A stretch of DNA of 45,850 bases, from assembly GCF_900113645.1 (NCBI RefSeq), contig NZ_FOQC01000017.1, positions 1-45,850 of the forward strand, in the 5' to 3' direction. A model generated the notes under the pieces. The model saw only the letters and a program-made list of their open reading frames with translations. It did not search any database and was not told the origin of the DNA. The stretch is from Trichococcus flocculiformis. Its GTDB lineage: Bacteria; Bacillota; Bacilli; Lactobacillales; Aerococcaceae. The position numbers were made by a program, and so were the translations under genes. Shown here piece by piece: positions 15,377-28,914 of the stretch; positions within the stretch are counted from its first letter, which is position 1; every line of letters starts with the position of its first letter.

Positions 15377-16216
15377 ATGAAAATCGGAAAAGTCTACAAC
15401 AACAATGTGGTCTTGGCAGAGGCCGGAGACGCATCCGAAGTCATTGTGATGGGGAAAGGGATCGGATTCCAGAAAAGAACGGGAGACGCGATCGACAAAT
15501 CGTTGATTGAGAAAACTTTCGTCATCCAAGAAAATGATTCAGCCGATCAATTAAAGGCCATTTATCAGGATTTACCGCAAGAAGAATCAGATGCCATTTT
15601 TAAGATCATTCAAGAGGCCGAGACACGGCTGGATCATACCTTCCAAGCAAACGTCTACCTGACGCTTGCCGATCACATCCATTACGCCATCCAGCGGACA
15701 AAGGAAGGGATCGACTTGACCAATCCTTTGGCCTTCGAAGTGAAGAAGTTCTATCGACGGGAATACGAGCTCGGCAAAATCGGGCTGGAACTCATCGCGG
15801 AGCATACAGGTGTCTTGATGGCACCTGATGAAGCGACATCCATCGCTCTTCATTTCGTGAATGCGCAGAAGGAAGGGCAATTGATCGAAGAGACGATGAA
15901 AGTGACTCGGATCGTTCAGGATATCCTGAACATCGTCCGCTTGCATTTCGGAGTCGCCTTCGATGAAGACTCGATTTCCTATAACCGGTTCTATACCCAT
16001 CTGCAGTATTTCGCGCAACGGGTCGTCATGGGAGAAGTTTTCCAGACAGCTCCGGACACTTTCTTGTTGGAGCAAGTGAAGGGAAACTATCCGACTGCTT
16101 TTACTTGTGCCAATAAAATATCAACCTATGTCGGAGGGGCCCATCATTTCCAGGTCGGGACCGACGAAATTGTTTACCTCACGATCCATATCCATCGGGT
16201 TGTGCAGCAAAAGTGA
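15377..16216 (+). CDS. licT: LicT/BglG family transcription antiterminator
   Basis: A 279-residue protein with the CAT RNA-binding domain at 1-55 (MKIGKVYNNNVV, GKGIGF). PRD1 is at about 65-165, with H100 (LADHI) and H159 (ALHF). PRD2 is at about 170-279, with H208 (YTHLQ) and H271 (LTIHIH). These match the phosphorylated histidines of LicT (100, 159, 207, 269 by recall). Phosphorylation by the cognate EII in PRD1 and by HPr in PRD2 would tie RNA binding to beta-glucoside supply and catabolite state. It acts on the RAT sites before itself and before the PTS gene. The ATG has GGGGAGAAAAG just upstream. Confidence 0.93.
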   Translation: MKIGKVYNNNVVLAEAGDASEVIVMGKGIGFQKRTGDAIDKSLIEKTFVIQENDSADQLKAIYQDLPQEESDAIFKIIQEAETRLDHTFQANVYLTLADHIHYAIQRTKEGIDLTNPLAFEVKKFYRREYELGKIGLELIAEHTGVLMAPDEATSIALHFVNAQKEGQLIEETMKVTRIVQDILNIVRLHFGVAFDEDSISYNRFYTHLQYFAQRVVMGEVFQTAPDTFLLEQVKGNYPTAFTCANKISTYVGGAHHFQVGTDEIVYLTIHIHRVVQQK

Positions 16217-16237
16217 ATACCTAAGATGCTCTCAAGA

Positions 16238-18306
<2,069 letters not shown>

Positions 18307-18312
18307 ACAAAA

Positions 18313-18426
18313 ATATTCGGGAAATCAATCTTTAATGCAAGCAATATTCCCGGATAAAAACCAGATATCCGGGAAAAAACCTAGACCGCAAGCCAAGTTC
18401 TCGAATAATAACCAGATATTCGGAAA
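18313..18426. repeat. Tandem stem-loop array, 51-52-bp period (TTCCCGGATA family)
   Basis: TTCCCGGATA (18347-18356) and TATCCGGGAA (18366-18375) form a 10-bp perfect stem with a 9-base loop. TTCTCGAATA (18398-18407) and TATTCGGAAA (18417-18426) form a related, weaker stem 51 bp on. A right-arm remnant is at 18313-18323. It lies inside the operon between bglP and the first glucosidase gene, so it is transcribed and could set relative mRNA stability. Confidence 0.7.
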
Positions 18427-18467
18427 TTAGGTTTGTGGTCTCAGGCGCCCGAACCCATTTGGGATGA

Positions 18468-21385
<2,918 letters not shown>

Positions 21386-21391
21386 AACATT

Positions 21392-21438
21392 AAAAATCCC
21401 CTGTACCACGCAAGAGCGTGGTGGCAGGGGATTTTTTT
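21392..21438 (+). terminator. Terminator of the beta-glucoside operon
   Basis: AAAAATCCCCTG...ACCACGC pairs with GCGTGGT...CAGGGGATTTTT around a small AAGA loop and ends in seven T. Confidence 0.9.
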
Positions 21439-21456
21439 ATGCTGTCCAGCCGGGAG

Positions 21457-21649
21457 TTGTCCGATAACGCTTGTTTATCGGACAACTTTGTGTTGGTGCT
21501 GGCCGCGATTGTCCGATACTTTGGGGGAATCGGACAACCTGGTTCCAGTAAGGGGCGAACTTGTCTGATACCGGTAAGAAATCGGACAAGTTGGGCCACG
21601 ATAAGGATAGAATTGTCCGATAAACCCGACTTATCCGATTTTCTTCAAA
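21457..21649. repeat. Four-unit tandem stem-loop array, 52-bp period (TTGTCCGATA family)
   Basis: Units begin at 21457, 21509, 21561 and 21613, exactly 52 bp apart. Unit 1 has a perfect 10-bp stem (TTGTCCGATA with TATCGGACAA) and a 9-base loop; units 2 and 3 keep the arms with new loops and spacers. Unit 4 has an imperfect right arm made of the last codons and stop of pdxT (21631-21639). The array ends both the plus operon side and the minus pdxST side, so it may act as an RNA 3' end for pdxT. Confidence 0.8.
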
Positions 21650-22203
21650 AAATACTCCAATACCGACAAGTCCTCCGTCAATTCCGGATGGAAAGCAGTA
21701 ACCAAAATCTGGTCGTTTTCGGCCGCTACAATCTTTCCGTCGATGCTTGCGAGCACGCGGACTTCCTTTCCGACGGAGCGGATGTAAGGGGCGCGGATGA
21801 AGACGGCTTCCACCGGCTCTGCTATGCCTTCAAAAGGCAGCAGGGCTTCGAAACTATCGACTTGGCGCCCGAAGCCGTTCCGTTCGACTTCGATATCTAT
21901 GAAGCCGAGCCGCAATTCTTCTGGAACATGATCGCTGTCCGTGCTGCAAAGAATCAGCCCGGCACAGGTTCCAAAAATCGCTTTGCCGGAAGCATATAAC
22001 TGCCGCAACGGTTCCTCGAAATGCTGTTCGCGGATCAAACGGCCGATGGCAGTCGATTCGCCGCCTGGTATGATCAGTCCGTCCAAGCCATCCAGATCGG
22101 CGGGCAGCTTGACGGCAGATGCGGTGACTCCCAATTTAGTCAGTGCCTGCAGGTGCTCTGTGACGGCACCCTGTAAGGCCAATACGCCGATTTTTTTCGT
22201 CAT
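21631..22203 (-). CDS. pdxT: Pyridoxal 5'-phosphate synthase glutaminase subunit
   Basis: A 190-residue class I glutamine amidotransferase. It shows PGGEST at 47-51, catalytic C80 in FGTCAGL, and H172/E174 in FHPE. It frees ammonia from glutamine and passes it to PdxS for PLP synthesis. The start lies two bases after the pdxS stop and AGAGG within the pdxS end serves as ribosome site, so the two are coupled. Length is normal for the family. Its stop codon is inside the last unit of a stem-loop array. Confidence 0.94.
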   Translation of the reverse strand: MTKKIGVLALQGAVTEHLQALTKLGVTASAVKLPADLDGLDGLIIPGGESTAIGRLIREQHFEEPLRQLYASGKAIFGTCAGLILCSTDSDHVPEELRLGFIDIEVERNGFGRQVDSFEALLPFEGIAEPVEAVFIRAPYIRSVGKEVRVLASIDGKIVAAENDQILVTAFHPELTEDLSVLEYFLKKIG

Positions 22204-22205
22204 GC

Positions 22206-23096
22206 TTACCAGCCTCTTTCTTGCATGCGTTCGGAGGCGTGGAGCGTGCTGATGTCGATCCCTTTCATCGGTTCGCCCAAGCCTTTGGACAGTTCGGCCA
22301 ACAAGGCATAGTCTTCGTAATGGGTTGTCGCACGGACGATGGCGCGGGCGAATTTTTCGGGATTCTCGGCTTTGAAGATGCCGGATCCGACGAAGACGCC
22401 ATCCGCGCCCAAGCTCATCATCAAGGCCGCGTCAGCCGGTGTTGCGACACCGCCGGCAGCGAAGTTTACGACAGGCAACTTCTCGAGTAGTTTGATTTCC
22501 TTGACCAATTCATAAGGAGCTCCGATTTCCTTTGCGAATGCCATCAGTTCATCGTCCGATTTCGTGATTAACTGGCGGATTTGGCCGTTGACTTTGCGCA
22601 TATGACGGACGGCTTCCACGATATTGCCGGTCCCTGGCTCGCCCTTCGTACGCAGCATCGAAGCTCCTTCACCAATCCGGCGCAGCGCTTCACCCAGATC
22701 GCGGCAACCGCAGACGAAAGGAACAGTATAGTCGGATTTCAAAAGGTGGAATTCCTCATCGGCAGGGGTCAGCACTTCGCTCTCGTCGATGTAGTCGACG
22801 CCCATCGCTTCCAGGATGCGGGCTTCGGTGATGTGGCCGATTCGGGCTTTCGCCATGACGGGAATGCTCACCGCACTCATCACTGCCTCGACGATGCTGG
22901 GATCCGCCATTCGGGCAACCCCACCGGCTGCGCGGATGTCCGATGGCACGCGCTCCAAAGCCATGACGGCCACGGCACCAGCCGCTTCGGCGATCCGTGC
23001 CTGCTCCGCGTTCACGACATCCATGATGACGCCCCCTTTTTGCATTTGGGCCATCCCGCGTTTTACTTTTTCTGAACCGATGATTTTTGTTGTCAT
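22206..23096 (-). CDS. pdxS: Pyridoxal 5'-phosphate synthase lyase subunit
   Basis: A 296-residue TIM-barrel enzyme. It carries [36 protein letters not shown] (the lysine-containing active-site strand) and [14 protein letters not shown]. It makes PLP from ribose 5-phosphate, glyceraldehyde 3-phosphate and PdxT-derived ammonia. A longer frame to 23291 exists, but the ATG at 23096 has AGGAGG seven bases upstream and gives the usual N terminus. It diverges from pdxR, whose product should activate it when PLP is low. Confidence 0.95.
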   Translation of the reverse strand: MTTKIIGSEKVKRGMAQMQKGGVIMDVVNAEQARIAEAAGAVAVMALERVPSDIRAAGGVARMADPSIVEAVMSAVSIPVMAKARIGHITEARILEAMGVDYIDESEVLTPADEEFHLLKSDYTVPFVCGCRDLGEALRRIGEGASMLRTKGEPGTGNIVEAVRHMRKVNGQIRQLITKSDDELMAFAKEIGAPYELVKEIKLLEKLPVVNFAAGGVATPADAALMMSLGADGVFVGSGIFKAENPEKFARAIVRATTHYEDYALLAELSKGLGEPMKGIDISTLHASERMQERGW

Positions 23097-23175
23097 TAAT
23101 AATCCTCCTTGGTTTAAATGATAAAATGATGAAAGAATGGTTAAATCATAATCCCTTTTTGCAGGAACGCCTACA

Positions 23176-23217
23176 TCCAATTGGACTGTTTTCGAACCAA
23201 CCAATTTGGTGTATAAT
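23176..23217. promoter_or_regulatory. pdxR/pdxST control region, candidate PdxR sites
   Basis: Two related palindromes, TCCAATTGGA (23176-23185) and ACCAATTTGGT (23200-23210), are about 25 bp apart between the divergent genes. The second abuts a TATAAT -10 box for pdxR (23212-23217) that lacks a good -35. This fits dimer binding by a MocR regulator with repression of itself. The sites are inferred from position and symmetry only. Confidence 0.45.
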
Positions 23218-23243
23218 GAGTTAAAACTAGGGAGAGTGAAGGA

Positions 23244-24659
23244 ATGGCGGAGTGGAGACTGGATCAGGATAAGGGCATGCCGCTCTATCAACAGCTTATG
23301 CAGCTGATCGAAGAGAAAATCAAAGCCGGCGATTTGGTCCCCGGCCGAGCTTTACCGGCGGAACGCAAGTTGGCGGAGGAACTGAAGGTCAACCGGTCTA
23401 CCGTCATCCGGGCACTGGAAGAGCTGACGACGCAGGGAATCCTCATCCGCAAAAGGGGCAGCGGGACATTCGTGAATCCGAATAAATGGGGGATGCAGAC
23501 AAGGCCCACCATCAATTGGCGGACCTCCTTGACCCCGGATAATTTTTCGGTGGACACTCCTTATCAAAGGAACGTCAAGCAGCTATTGTTACAGCACAAG
23601 ACGCGCGAAATTCTGGATTTGGGGAATGGGGATTTGCCGAAGGACCTCTTGCCGGAACTGAAGATCCCGGATATTTCGCTAGGGGAAATGTTGCACGGGG
23701 AAGCGACCTTTACCAAGGAAAACCGCGGCATCAAAGCAACAAGGGAAAGCGTCCAAAAACACCTGCAGACCGCGTACGGGATGACTGTCCCGCTGGAGGA
23801 AATCTTCATCACTTCGGGAACCCAGCAATCCTTATTTTTGATTACGCAAGGGCTGCTGAAACCGGGCGATGCGATCGGTATCGAAGCGCCTTCCTATTTT
23901 TATTCTTTGCGATTATTCCAGGCTGCCGGTCTGCGGATCATTCCGATTCCGATGGACGACGAGGGAATGACCGTTAAGGGTCTCCAAGAAGCTTCTTTGC
24001 AGTATCCTCTCAAGATGATTTTTCTGAATCCGATTTTCCAGAATCCGACAGGAACGGTCATGAGTCCTGAGCGGAAACAGGCCATACTTGATTATTGTTT
24101 GCTGAAGCGCATCCCGATCGTGGAGGATGATGCATACGGAAGCTTTGTTTTTGATGAATCCGTCGATAACCGTCCGTTGAAAAGCTTGGATAAAAGGCAA
24201 CAAGTGCTGTATCTGGGTTCCTTGTCCAAATTTGCCGGCCAGCACATCCGGATCGGTTGGATGGTTGGACCAGCCGCCATTGTCCGGGAATTGGCCGACA
24301 TCCGCGATCAGATCGACTCCGGCTTGAGTTTCTTGCCGCAGCTGTTGGCCGAACATTATTTGGCGAGCGAGATCACTGAACATCTTCCGATCATCGTTAC
24401 GGCTTTGAAAGAACGCGCCGACAAATTGCAGACGTGGCTCAGAACCAAATATGGGCAAGAGATAAGTTTTGAACCGGCAAAAGGCGGCTACCATCTTTAT
24501 TGTCATTTCGCCAATAAAACCGATGCCGAGATGGATGAGCTGCTGCAGGAATTGTTGGAAGAAAAAGTGATCGTGAAGGAAGGTATCCAGTTCGGCGACA
24601 AAAAAAATGCGGTCCGTTTCAGTTTCGGTCATTTTTTGGAGCGGGATGCAAAGATATGA
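23244..24659 (+). CDS. pdxR: MocR-type regulator of PLP synthesis (PdxR-like)
   Basis: A 471-residue MocR protein. The GntR-type winged helix is at about 10-78, with [18 protein letters not shown] and [10 protein letters not shown]. The fold-type I aminotransferase domain is at about 115-471, with NPTGT at 267-271, EDDAYG at 294-299 and the PLP-lysine K329 in GSLSKF. Proteins of this kind next to pdxST bind PLP and switch pdxST expression. The divergent arrangement over a palindrome-rich intergenic region fits that role. The start ATG has GGGAGAG about 9 bases upstream. Nothing suggests real transaminase activity. Confidence 0.88.
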   Translation: MAEWRLDQDKGMPLYQQLMQLIEEKIKAGDLVPGRALPAERKLAEELKVNRSTVIRALEELTTQGILIRKRGSGTFVNPNKWGMQTRPTINWRTSLTPDNFSVDTPYQRNVKQLLLQHKTREILDLGNGDLPKDLLPELKIPDISLGEMLHGEATFTKENRGIKATRESVQKHLQTAYGMTVPLEEIFITSGTQQSLFLITQGLLKPGDAIGIEAPSYFYSLRLFQAAGLRIIPIPMDDEGMTVKGLQEASLQYPLKMIFLNPIFQNPTGTVMSPERKQAILDYCLLKRIPIVEDDAYGSFVFDESVDNRPLKSLDKRQQVLYLGSLSKFAGQHIRIGWMVGPAAIVRELADIRDQIDSGLSFLPQLLAEHYLASEITEHLPIIVTALKERADKLQTWLRTKYGQEISFEPAKGGYHLYCHFANKTDAEMDELLQELLEEKVIVKEGIQFGDKKNAVRFSFGHFLERDAKI

Positions 24660-24702
24660 GTCCGGAAGCAAATCTGTTGCGCAGTCTATTAAAAAAAATA
24701 CG

Positions 24703-24751
24703 TTTACAAAACAAAAAACACATGATATATTATTCCACGTAAACGTTTACG
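24703..24751 (+). promoter_or_regulatory. lacI promoter with palindromic operator at +1
   Basis: TTTACA (24703-24708), a 17-base spacer and TATATT (24726-24731) place the start near 24738, where the perfect palindrome CGTAAACGTTTACG (24738-24751) begins. The -35 also lies in a half site (ACGTTTACA). Strong autorepression is expected. Confidence 0.8.
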
Positions 24752-24767
24752 AAATAGGGGATGCTTT

Positions 24768-25781
24768 GTGAGTACAATACTAGATGTTGCAGAAAAAGCA
24801 AAAGTTTCTATCGCTACAGTCTCCAGAGCCTTAAATAATCAGCCTGGATGTTCGGAAGAAACAAGAAAAAAAGTTATGAGAATAGCTCAAGAATTGGGTT
24901 ATGAACCAAACGAAGTCGCCAGAAGCTTGATAAATAAAAAAACGAACACGATAGGTGTTATCATACCTGAGATTTCGAGCCTGTTGAGTTCAGAATTCAT
25001 CAATGGAATTGATGCTATAGCCAAGCAAGAAAGTTCAAACTTAATTGTCACCTACACGAAATCGAATATTGTAAGCACAGAAGAGAATCTAAAGATGCTG
25101 CACGAGAAGCGAGTGGATGGCATTATATTCGTCAGTGAAATACTGCGAAAGGAATATTATGACTATATAAAAAGAAATAATATCCCTTGTGTATTGCTGT
25201 CTACGAAATCAGCTGAATATGCGAGTGTCCCATATGTAAAAGTTGATGATTATGATGCATCTTATGCAGCCACCAATTATTTGATCAAGATGGGGCATAA
25301 AAAAATTGGTTTAATAAGCGGAAGCTCTGCTGATCCAATTGCGGGGAATCCACGAATTGACGGTTACAAAAAAGCAATATCAGATAATCTTCACATGGAA
25401 GTTGAAGAAAAACAAATAGTATCAGGAAATGGGTTCGGATTCGATGATGGAAGAGATAACTTCATTCAATTAATGAAGCAATTTCCTGAATTGACAGCGA
25501 TATTTTGTGCGAGCGATGAAATGGCTATCGGAGCGATTTCTGCTGCGTATAAATTAGGTATAAGCATACCGGAAGATGTCTCTATTATGGGCTATGATAA
25601 TTTGAAAATATCTGAGATGTCAGTACCGCCGTTGACAACAACTGCTCAACCATTGGTGAAAATGGCAGAGAAGGCAACTGAAATATTATTCAAAATTATA
25701 AATAAGAAGGCTGACGATGTGCATTCGATTATCATGCCATATCAAATCATTGAAAGAGAAAGTGTAAAAAATATAAAGTAA
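24768..25781 (+). CDS. LacI family transcriptional regulator
   Basis: A 337-residue LacI-type repressor. The helix-turn-helix is at 3-23 (TILDVAEKAKVSIATVSRAL), the hinge helix at about 49-57 (EVARSLINKK), and the periplasmic-binding-protein-like effector domain at 60-330. The start is GTG at 24768 with AGGGG seven bases upstream; the nearby ATG is out of frame. It most likely controls itself and the sugar operon downstream through CGTAAACGTTTACG palindromes present before both. Its base composition is visibly more A/T-rich than the operon it precedes. Effector unknown; a keto- or amino-sugar derivative would suit the neighbours. Confidence 0.9.
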   Translation: MSTILDVAEKAKVSIATVSRALNNQPGCSEETRKKVMRIAQELGYEPNEVARSLINKKTNTIGVIIPEISSLLSSEFINGIDAIAKQESSNLIVTYTKSNIVSTEENLKMLHEKRVDGIIFVSEILRKEYYDYIKRNNIPCVLLSTKSAEYASVPYVKVDDYDASYAATNYLIKMGHKKIGLISGSSADPIAGNPRIDGYKKAISDNLHMEVEEKQIVSGNGFGFDDGRDNFIQLMKQFPELTAIFCASDEMAIGAISAAYKLGISIPEDVSIMGYDNLKISEMSVPPLTTTAQPLVKMAEKATEILFKIINKKADDVHSIIMPYQIIERESVKNIK

Positions 25782-25782
25782 C

Positions 25783-25838
25783 AAATTTCCCGATTGACGT
25801 AAAAGTTTACCTGGAACGACACGGGAAATTTAGTTTTT
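25783..25838 (+). terminator. lacI terminator with operator-like site in its loop
   Basis: AAATTTCCCG (25783-25792) pairs with CGGGAAATTT (25822-25831) and is followed by AGTTTTT. The 29-base loop contains CGTAAAAGTTTACC (25798-25811), an imperfect copy of the LacI-family operator. Confidence 0.7.
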
Positions 25839-25846
25839 GACCGTAA

Positions 25847-25908
25847 CGTAAACGTTTACGTATAGAAGTGTGTTGTTTTTGTTTAGTATCAACGTAAACG
25901 TTTACGTT
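25847..25908 (+). promoter_or_regulatory. Double operator before the Gfo/ThuA operon
   Basis: Two perfect CGTAAACGTTTACG palindromes, at 25847-25860 and 25893-25906, have centres 46 bp apart. The second extends to an 18-bp palindrome (AACGTAAAC/GTTTACGTT). The sites also resemble CcpA cre boxes apart from their outermost bases. No clear promoter could be fixed in 25861-26025. Confidence 0.8.
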
Positions 25909-26025
25909 GCGAAGAAATGATGATGCGTGTGTGTATTGGATGACACGAATGTATTATCACCAATCCTATCAAAAAGGACGGGTCTATCCCGTTAAAATGA
26001 GAATAATAGAAGGAGAGTCAATAAT

Positions 26026-27132
26026 ATGATCAAAATTGGAATTATCGGTTGTGGAGGAATTGCAAACAACAAACATATGCCAGCTTTGGCTAAAGTGGAG
26101 GCTGCAGAAATGGTGGCGTTCTGTGACATTATCGAAGAACGTGCAAGCAAGGCGAGAGAGGCGTTTGGGACGGATGCTGCAAATGTCTATACGGACTATA
26201 TGGAGCTTTTAAAAGATGATGAAATTGATGTCATTCATGTCTGCACACCAAATATTTCTCATGCTGAAATCTCAATTGCGGCAATGGAGTCCGGTAAACA
26301 TGTGATGTGTGAAAAACCGATGGCTAAAACTTCGGAAGAAGCAGCAGCTATGATAGCCGCGATGAATCGGACCGGGAAAAAGCTGACGATCGGTTATCAA
26401 AATCGATTCAGAAAAGATTCTTCTTATTTGCATAAAATCTGTCAAAAGGGAGAATTGGGAGATATTTATAACGCTAAAGCGCATGCGATCAGGAGACGCG
26501 CGGTTCCTACCTGGGGCGTATTTCTCGATGAAGAAGCGCAAGGCGGCGGCCCGTTGATTGATATCGGAACGCACGCGCTTGATCTGACGTTGTGGATGAT
26601 GAATAACTATAAACCAAAGTATGTTGTGGGGAATACCTATCATAAATTGGCGGGGACAGAAAATGCCGCAAATGCTTTCGGTCCTTGGAATCCAGCTGAA
26701 TTTACCGTTGAGGATTCCGCTTTTGGCTTTATCGTAATGGAGAACGGAGCAACCATTTATCTGGAATCCAGTTGGGCCTTGAATTCCTTGGATGTAGGGG
26801 AGGCTCAAACGACTCTGCACGGGACTCAAGGCGGGGCTGATATGAAGGATGGCTTGCGCATCAACGGAGAATCTGATGGCATGATGTACGATAAAACAAT
26901 GGTGTTGGAGCCTGGTGGAGTAGACTTCTACGACGGATCGGGAGATGATCCGGCCTATCTGGAAGCGAAGCAATGGATTGAGAGTATCCAAAACGATACA
27001 GAACCGGTTGTGTCACCTGAACAGGCATTAGTCGTGACCCAAATACTGGAAGCCATTTATCAATCTGCCAAGACCGGAGCGCCGGTATACATCAATCAAC
27101 ATAAAGAAGAGTTGGGGAAAATACTGGTCTGA
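26026..27132 (+). CDS. Gfo/Idh/MocA family oxidoreductase (first copy)
   Basis: A 368-residue NAD(P)-dependent sugar dehydrogenase. A Rossmann domain starts IGIIGCGGIA (GCGGIA at 8-13). The EKP motif at 96-98 holds the catalytic lysine (K97), and D178/H182 in IDIGTHALDL complete the usual Gfo/Idh/MocA triad. The C-terminal beta-sheet domain binds sugar. GAAGGAGAG lies about 7 bases before the ATG. It is the first gene after the double operator. Known relatives include ThuB, which oxidises disaccharides at C3. Substrate here is not determined. Confidence 0.88.
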   Translation: MIKIGIIGCGGIANNKHMPALAKVEAAEMVAFCDIIEERASKAREAFGTDAANVYTDYMELLKDDEIDVIHVCTPNISHAEISIAAMESGKHVMCEKPMAKTSEEAAAMIAAMNRTGKKLTIGYQNRFRKDSSYLHKICQKGELGDIYNAKAHAIRRRAVPTWGVFLDEEAQGGGPLIDIGTHALDLTLWMMNNYKPKYVVGNTYHKLAGTENAANAFGPWNPAEFTVEDSAFGFIVMENGATIYLESSWALNSLDVGEAQTTLHGTQGGADMKDGLRINGESDGMMYDKTMVLEPGGVDFYDGSGDDPAYLEAKQWIESIQNDTEPVVSPEQALVVTQILEAIYQSAKTGAPVYINQHKEELGKILV

Positions 27133-27147
27133 AGAGGGGATAATCGA

Positions 27148-27879
27148 ATGAAAGTAACGGTATGGAACGAGTATCGGCATGAAAAAACGGATGAGGCTGT
27201 AGCAAAAGTCTATCCCAAGGGAATACACGGGCGAATCGAAAGTTTCTTGAAGGAAGCAGGTTTGGATGTAAAGACAGCTACACTGGACGAACCGGAGCAC
27301 GGCTTGACGGAAGCGGTCTTAGCAGAAACCGATGTGCTTGTCTGGTGGGGACACATTGCCCATAACGAAGTAGCGGATGAAATAGTCAACCGCGTCCATG
27401 ATCATGTTTTAAAAGGAATGGGCCTGGTTGTTTTGCACTCGGCACATATGTCCAAAATTTTTATGAAATTGATGGGAACGAGTTGCGACCTGAAGTGGCG
27501 TGAAGCCGAAGAAAAGGAACGGATTTGGGTAGTGAATCCAAGCCATCCAATCGCTGAGGGGATCGGCGAATACATCGAACTCGAAAAAGAAGAGATGTAC
27601 GGCGAGCACTTTGATGTGCCGACACCGGATGAATTGATTTTTGTCGGATGGTATGAAGGCGGAAATGTTTTCCGCAGCGGGATGACTTATAGACGCGGCA
27701 ACGGGAAGATTTTTTATTTTCAGCCTGGTCATGAGACATACCCGACTTACTACAATAAAGATATCCAAAAAGTCATCATAAACGGAATCGATTGGTGTAG
27801 ACCGTCAAAGCGGGCGTATCCTGCTTACGGAAACAGCCAAGCGTTGGAAGAAATAAAAAATGGGCAGCAACCCGTATAA
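27148..27879 (+). CDS. ThuA-like protein (trehalose-utilisation family)
   Basis: A 243-residue ThuA-domain protein with a class I glutamine-amidotransferase-like fold. It has [25 protein letters not shown] in the position of the nucleophile elbow but with Ser instead of Cys, and [11 protein letters not shown] near the end. ThuA acts with ThuB in disaccharide C3-oxidation routes in rhizobia; its own chemistry is unclear. The ATG is 15 bases after the previous gene with GAGGGG upstream, so it is in the same operon. Pairing with two Gfo/Idh/MocA enzymes and a TIM-barrel isomerase suggests keto-sugar metabolism. Confidence 0.82.
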   Translation: MKVTVWNEYRHEKTDEAVAKVYPKGIHGRIESFLKEAGLDVKTATLDEPEHGLTEAVLAETDVLVWWGHIAHNEVADEIVNRVHDHVLKGMGLVVLHSAHMSKIFMKLMGTSCDLKWREAEEKERIWVVNPSHPIAEGIGEYIELEKEEMYGEHFDVPTPDELIFVGWYEGGNVFRSGMTYRRGNGKIFYFQPGHETYPTYYNKDIQKVIINGIDWCRPSKRAYPAYGNSQALEEIKNGQQPV

Positions 27880-27930
27880 AAAGAGGGTCAATGCTGACAA
27901 ATCATGAAATGAAGAGAGCGAGGAATCGGT

Positions 27931-28899
27931 ATGAAACTAGGTGTATTTACCCCCTTATTTGCAAATTTAAGTTTTGAAGACATGCTGGATAAAGTCCAGC
28001 GAGCAGGTTTGAACGCAGTGGAGATCGGAACCGGTGGGAATCCCGGGAACCATCACTGTCCCACAGATGAACTATTGGAAAGTGAAGAGAAGCGAGCAGC
28101 GTACTTGGATGAACTGAAAAAAAGGAACTTAACCATCAGTGCATTCAGCTGCCACAGCAACCCGATTTCACCAGATCCTGTAGAGGCAAAGGCGAGCGAT
28201 GAAATACTAAGAAAAACCATCAGATTGGCTGCGTTGATGGGGGTACCAGTCGTCAATACTTTTTCCGGAACGGCAGGCGACAGTGAAGAGGCAACAGCAC
28301 CGAATTGGCCGGTCATTCCGTGGCCGGAAGTCTACACCGATATTTATAAATGGCAATGGGAAAATAAGCTTATTCCTTACTGGAAAGAAATCGGAGAAAT
28401 GGCCAGCGAATATGGCGTCAAGATTGGCATCGAATTGCACGGCGGTTTCCTATGCCACACACCGTATACGCTTTTGAAATTGCGCGAAAATACCTGTGAT
28501 GCAATCGGCGTGAACCTCGATCCCAGCCATTTGTGGTGGCAAGGGATTGATCCGGTCGGCGCCATTAAGATTCTGGGTGAAGCCGGAGCGATCCATCATT
28601 TCCATGCGAAAGACACCTATCTCGATCAGGACAACATCAATATGTATGGTCTGTTGGATATGCAACCGTATGGAGATGTCAAAACGAGAGCATGGACGTT
28701 CCGATCGGTTGGCTGCGGTCACGATGTAAAAGTATGGTCAGATATGATGAGTGCGTTGCGGATGTATGGTTATGACTACGTGGTCAGCATTGAACATGAA
28801 GACCCTTTGATGTCCATCGATGAAGGATTGAACAGAGCTGTTACGAATCTGCAATCTGTATTGATTAAAGAGACCCCACACGCTATGTGGTGGGCGTAG
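27931..28899 (+). CDS. Sugar phosphate isomerase/epimerase family TIM-barrel protein
   Basis: A 322-residue AP-endonuclease-2-like TIM barrel. Putative metal ligands are E168 (GIELHGG), D197 (NLDPSH), H223/H225 (HHFHAKD) and E288 (SIEHED), the usual Glu-Asp-His-Glu set. Family members isomerise or epimerise keto-sugars, and some cleave 3-keto-glycosides by beta-elimination. Beside dehydrogenases it could process a 3-keto intermediate. A ribosome site GCGAGGAA precedes the ATG. Exact reaction unknown. Confidence 0.85.
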   Translation: MKLGVFTPLFANLSFEDMLDKVQRAGLNAVEIGTGGNPGNHHCPTDELLESEEKRAAYLDELKKRNLTISAFSCHSNPISPDPVEAKASDEILRKTIRLAALMGVPVVNTFSGTAGDSEEATAPNWPVIPWPEVYTDIYKWQWENKLIPYWKEIGEMASEYGVKIGIELHGGFLCHTPYTLLKLRENTCDAIGVNLDPSHLWWQGIDPVGAIKILGEAGAIHHFHAKDTYLDQDNINMYGLLDMQPYGDVKTRAWTFRSVGCGHDVKVWSDMMSALRMYGYDYVVSIEHEDPLMSIDEGLNRAVTNLQSVLIKETPHAMWWA

Positions 28900-28914
28900 A
28901 AAAGAGGATTAACG

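Noticed and set aside
22206-23291. N-terminal extension of pdxS to 23291
   Set aside because: The extension covers the regulatory region and the pdxR start; the ATG at 23096 has a perfect Shine-Dalgarno site and gives the family N terminus.
25847-25906. Palindromes as pure CcpA cre sites
   Set aside because: The outer bases are C/G instead of T/A, and copies cluster only around the lacI gene and its operon, so the local LacI protein is the better candidate; CcpA overlap is left open.
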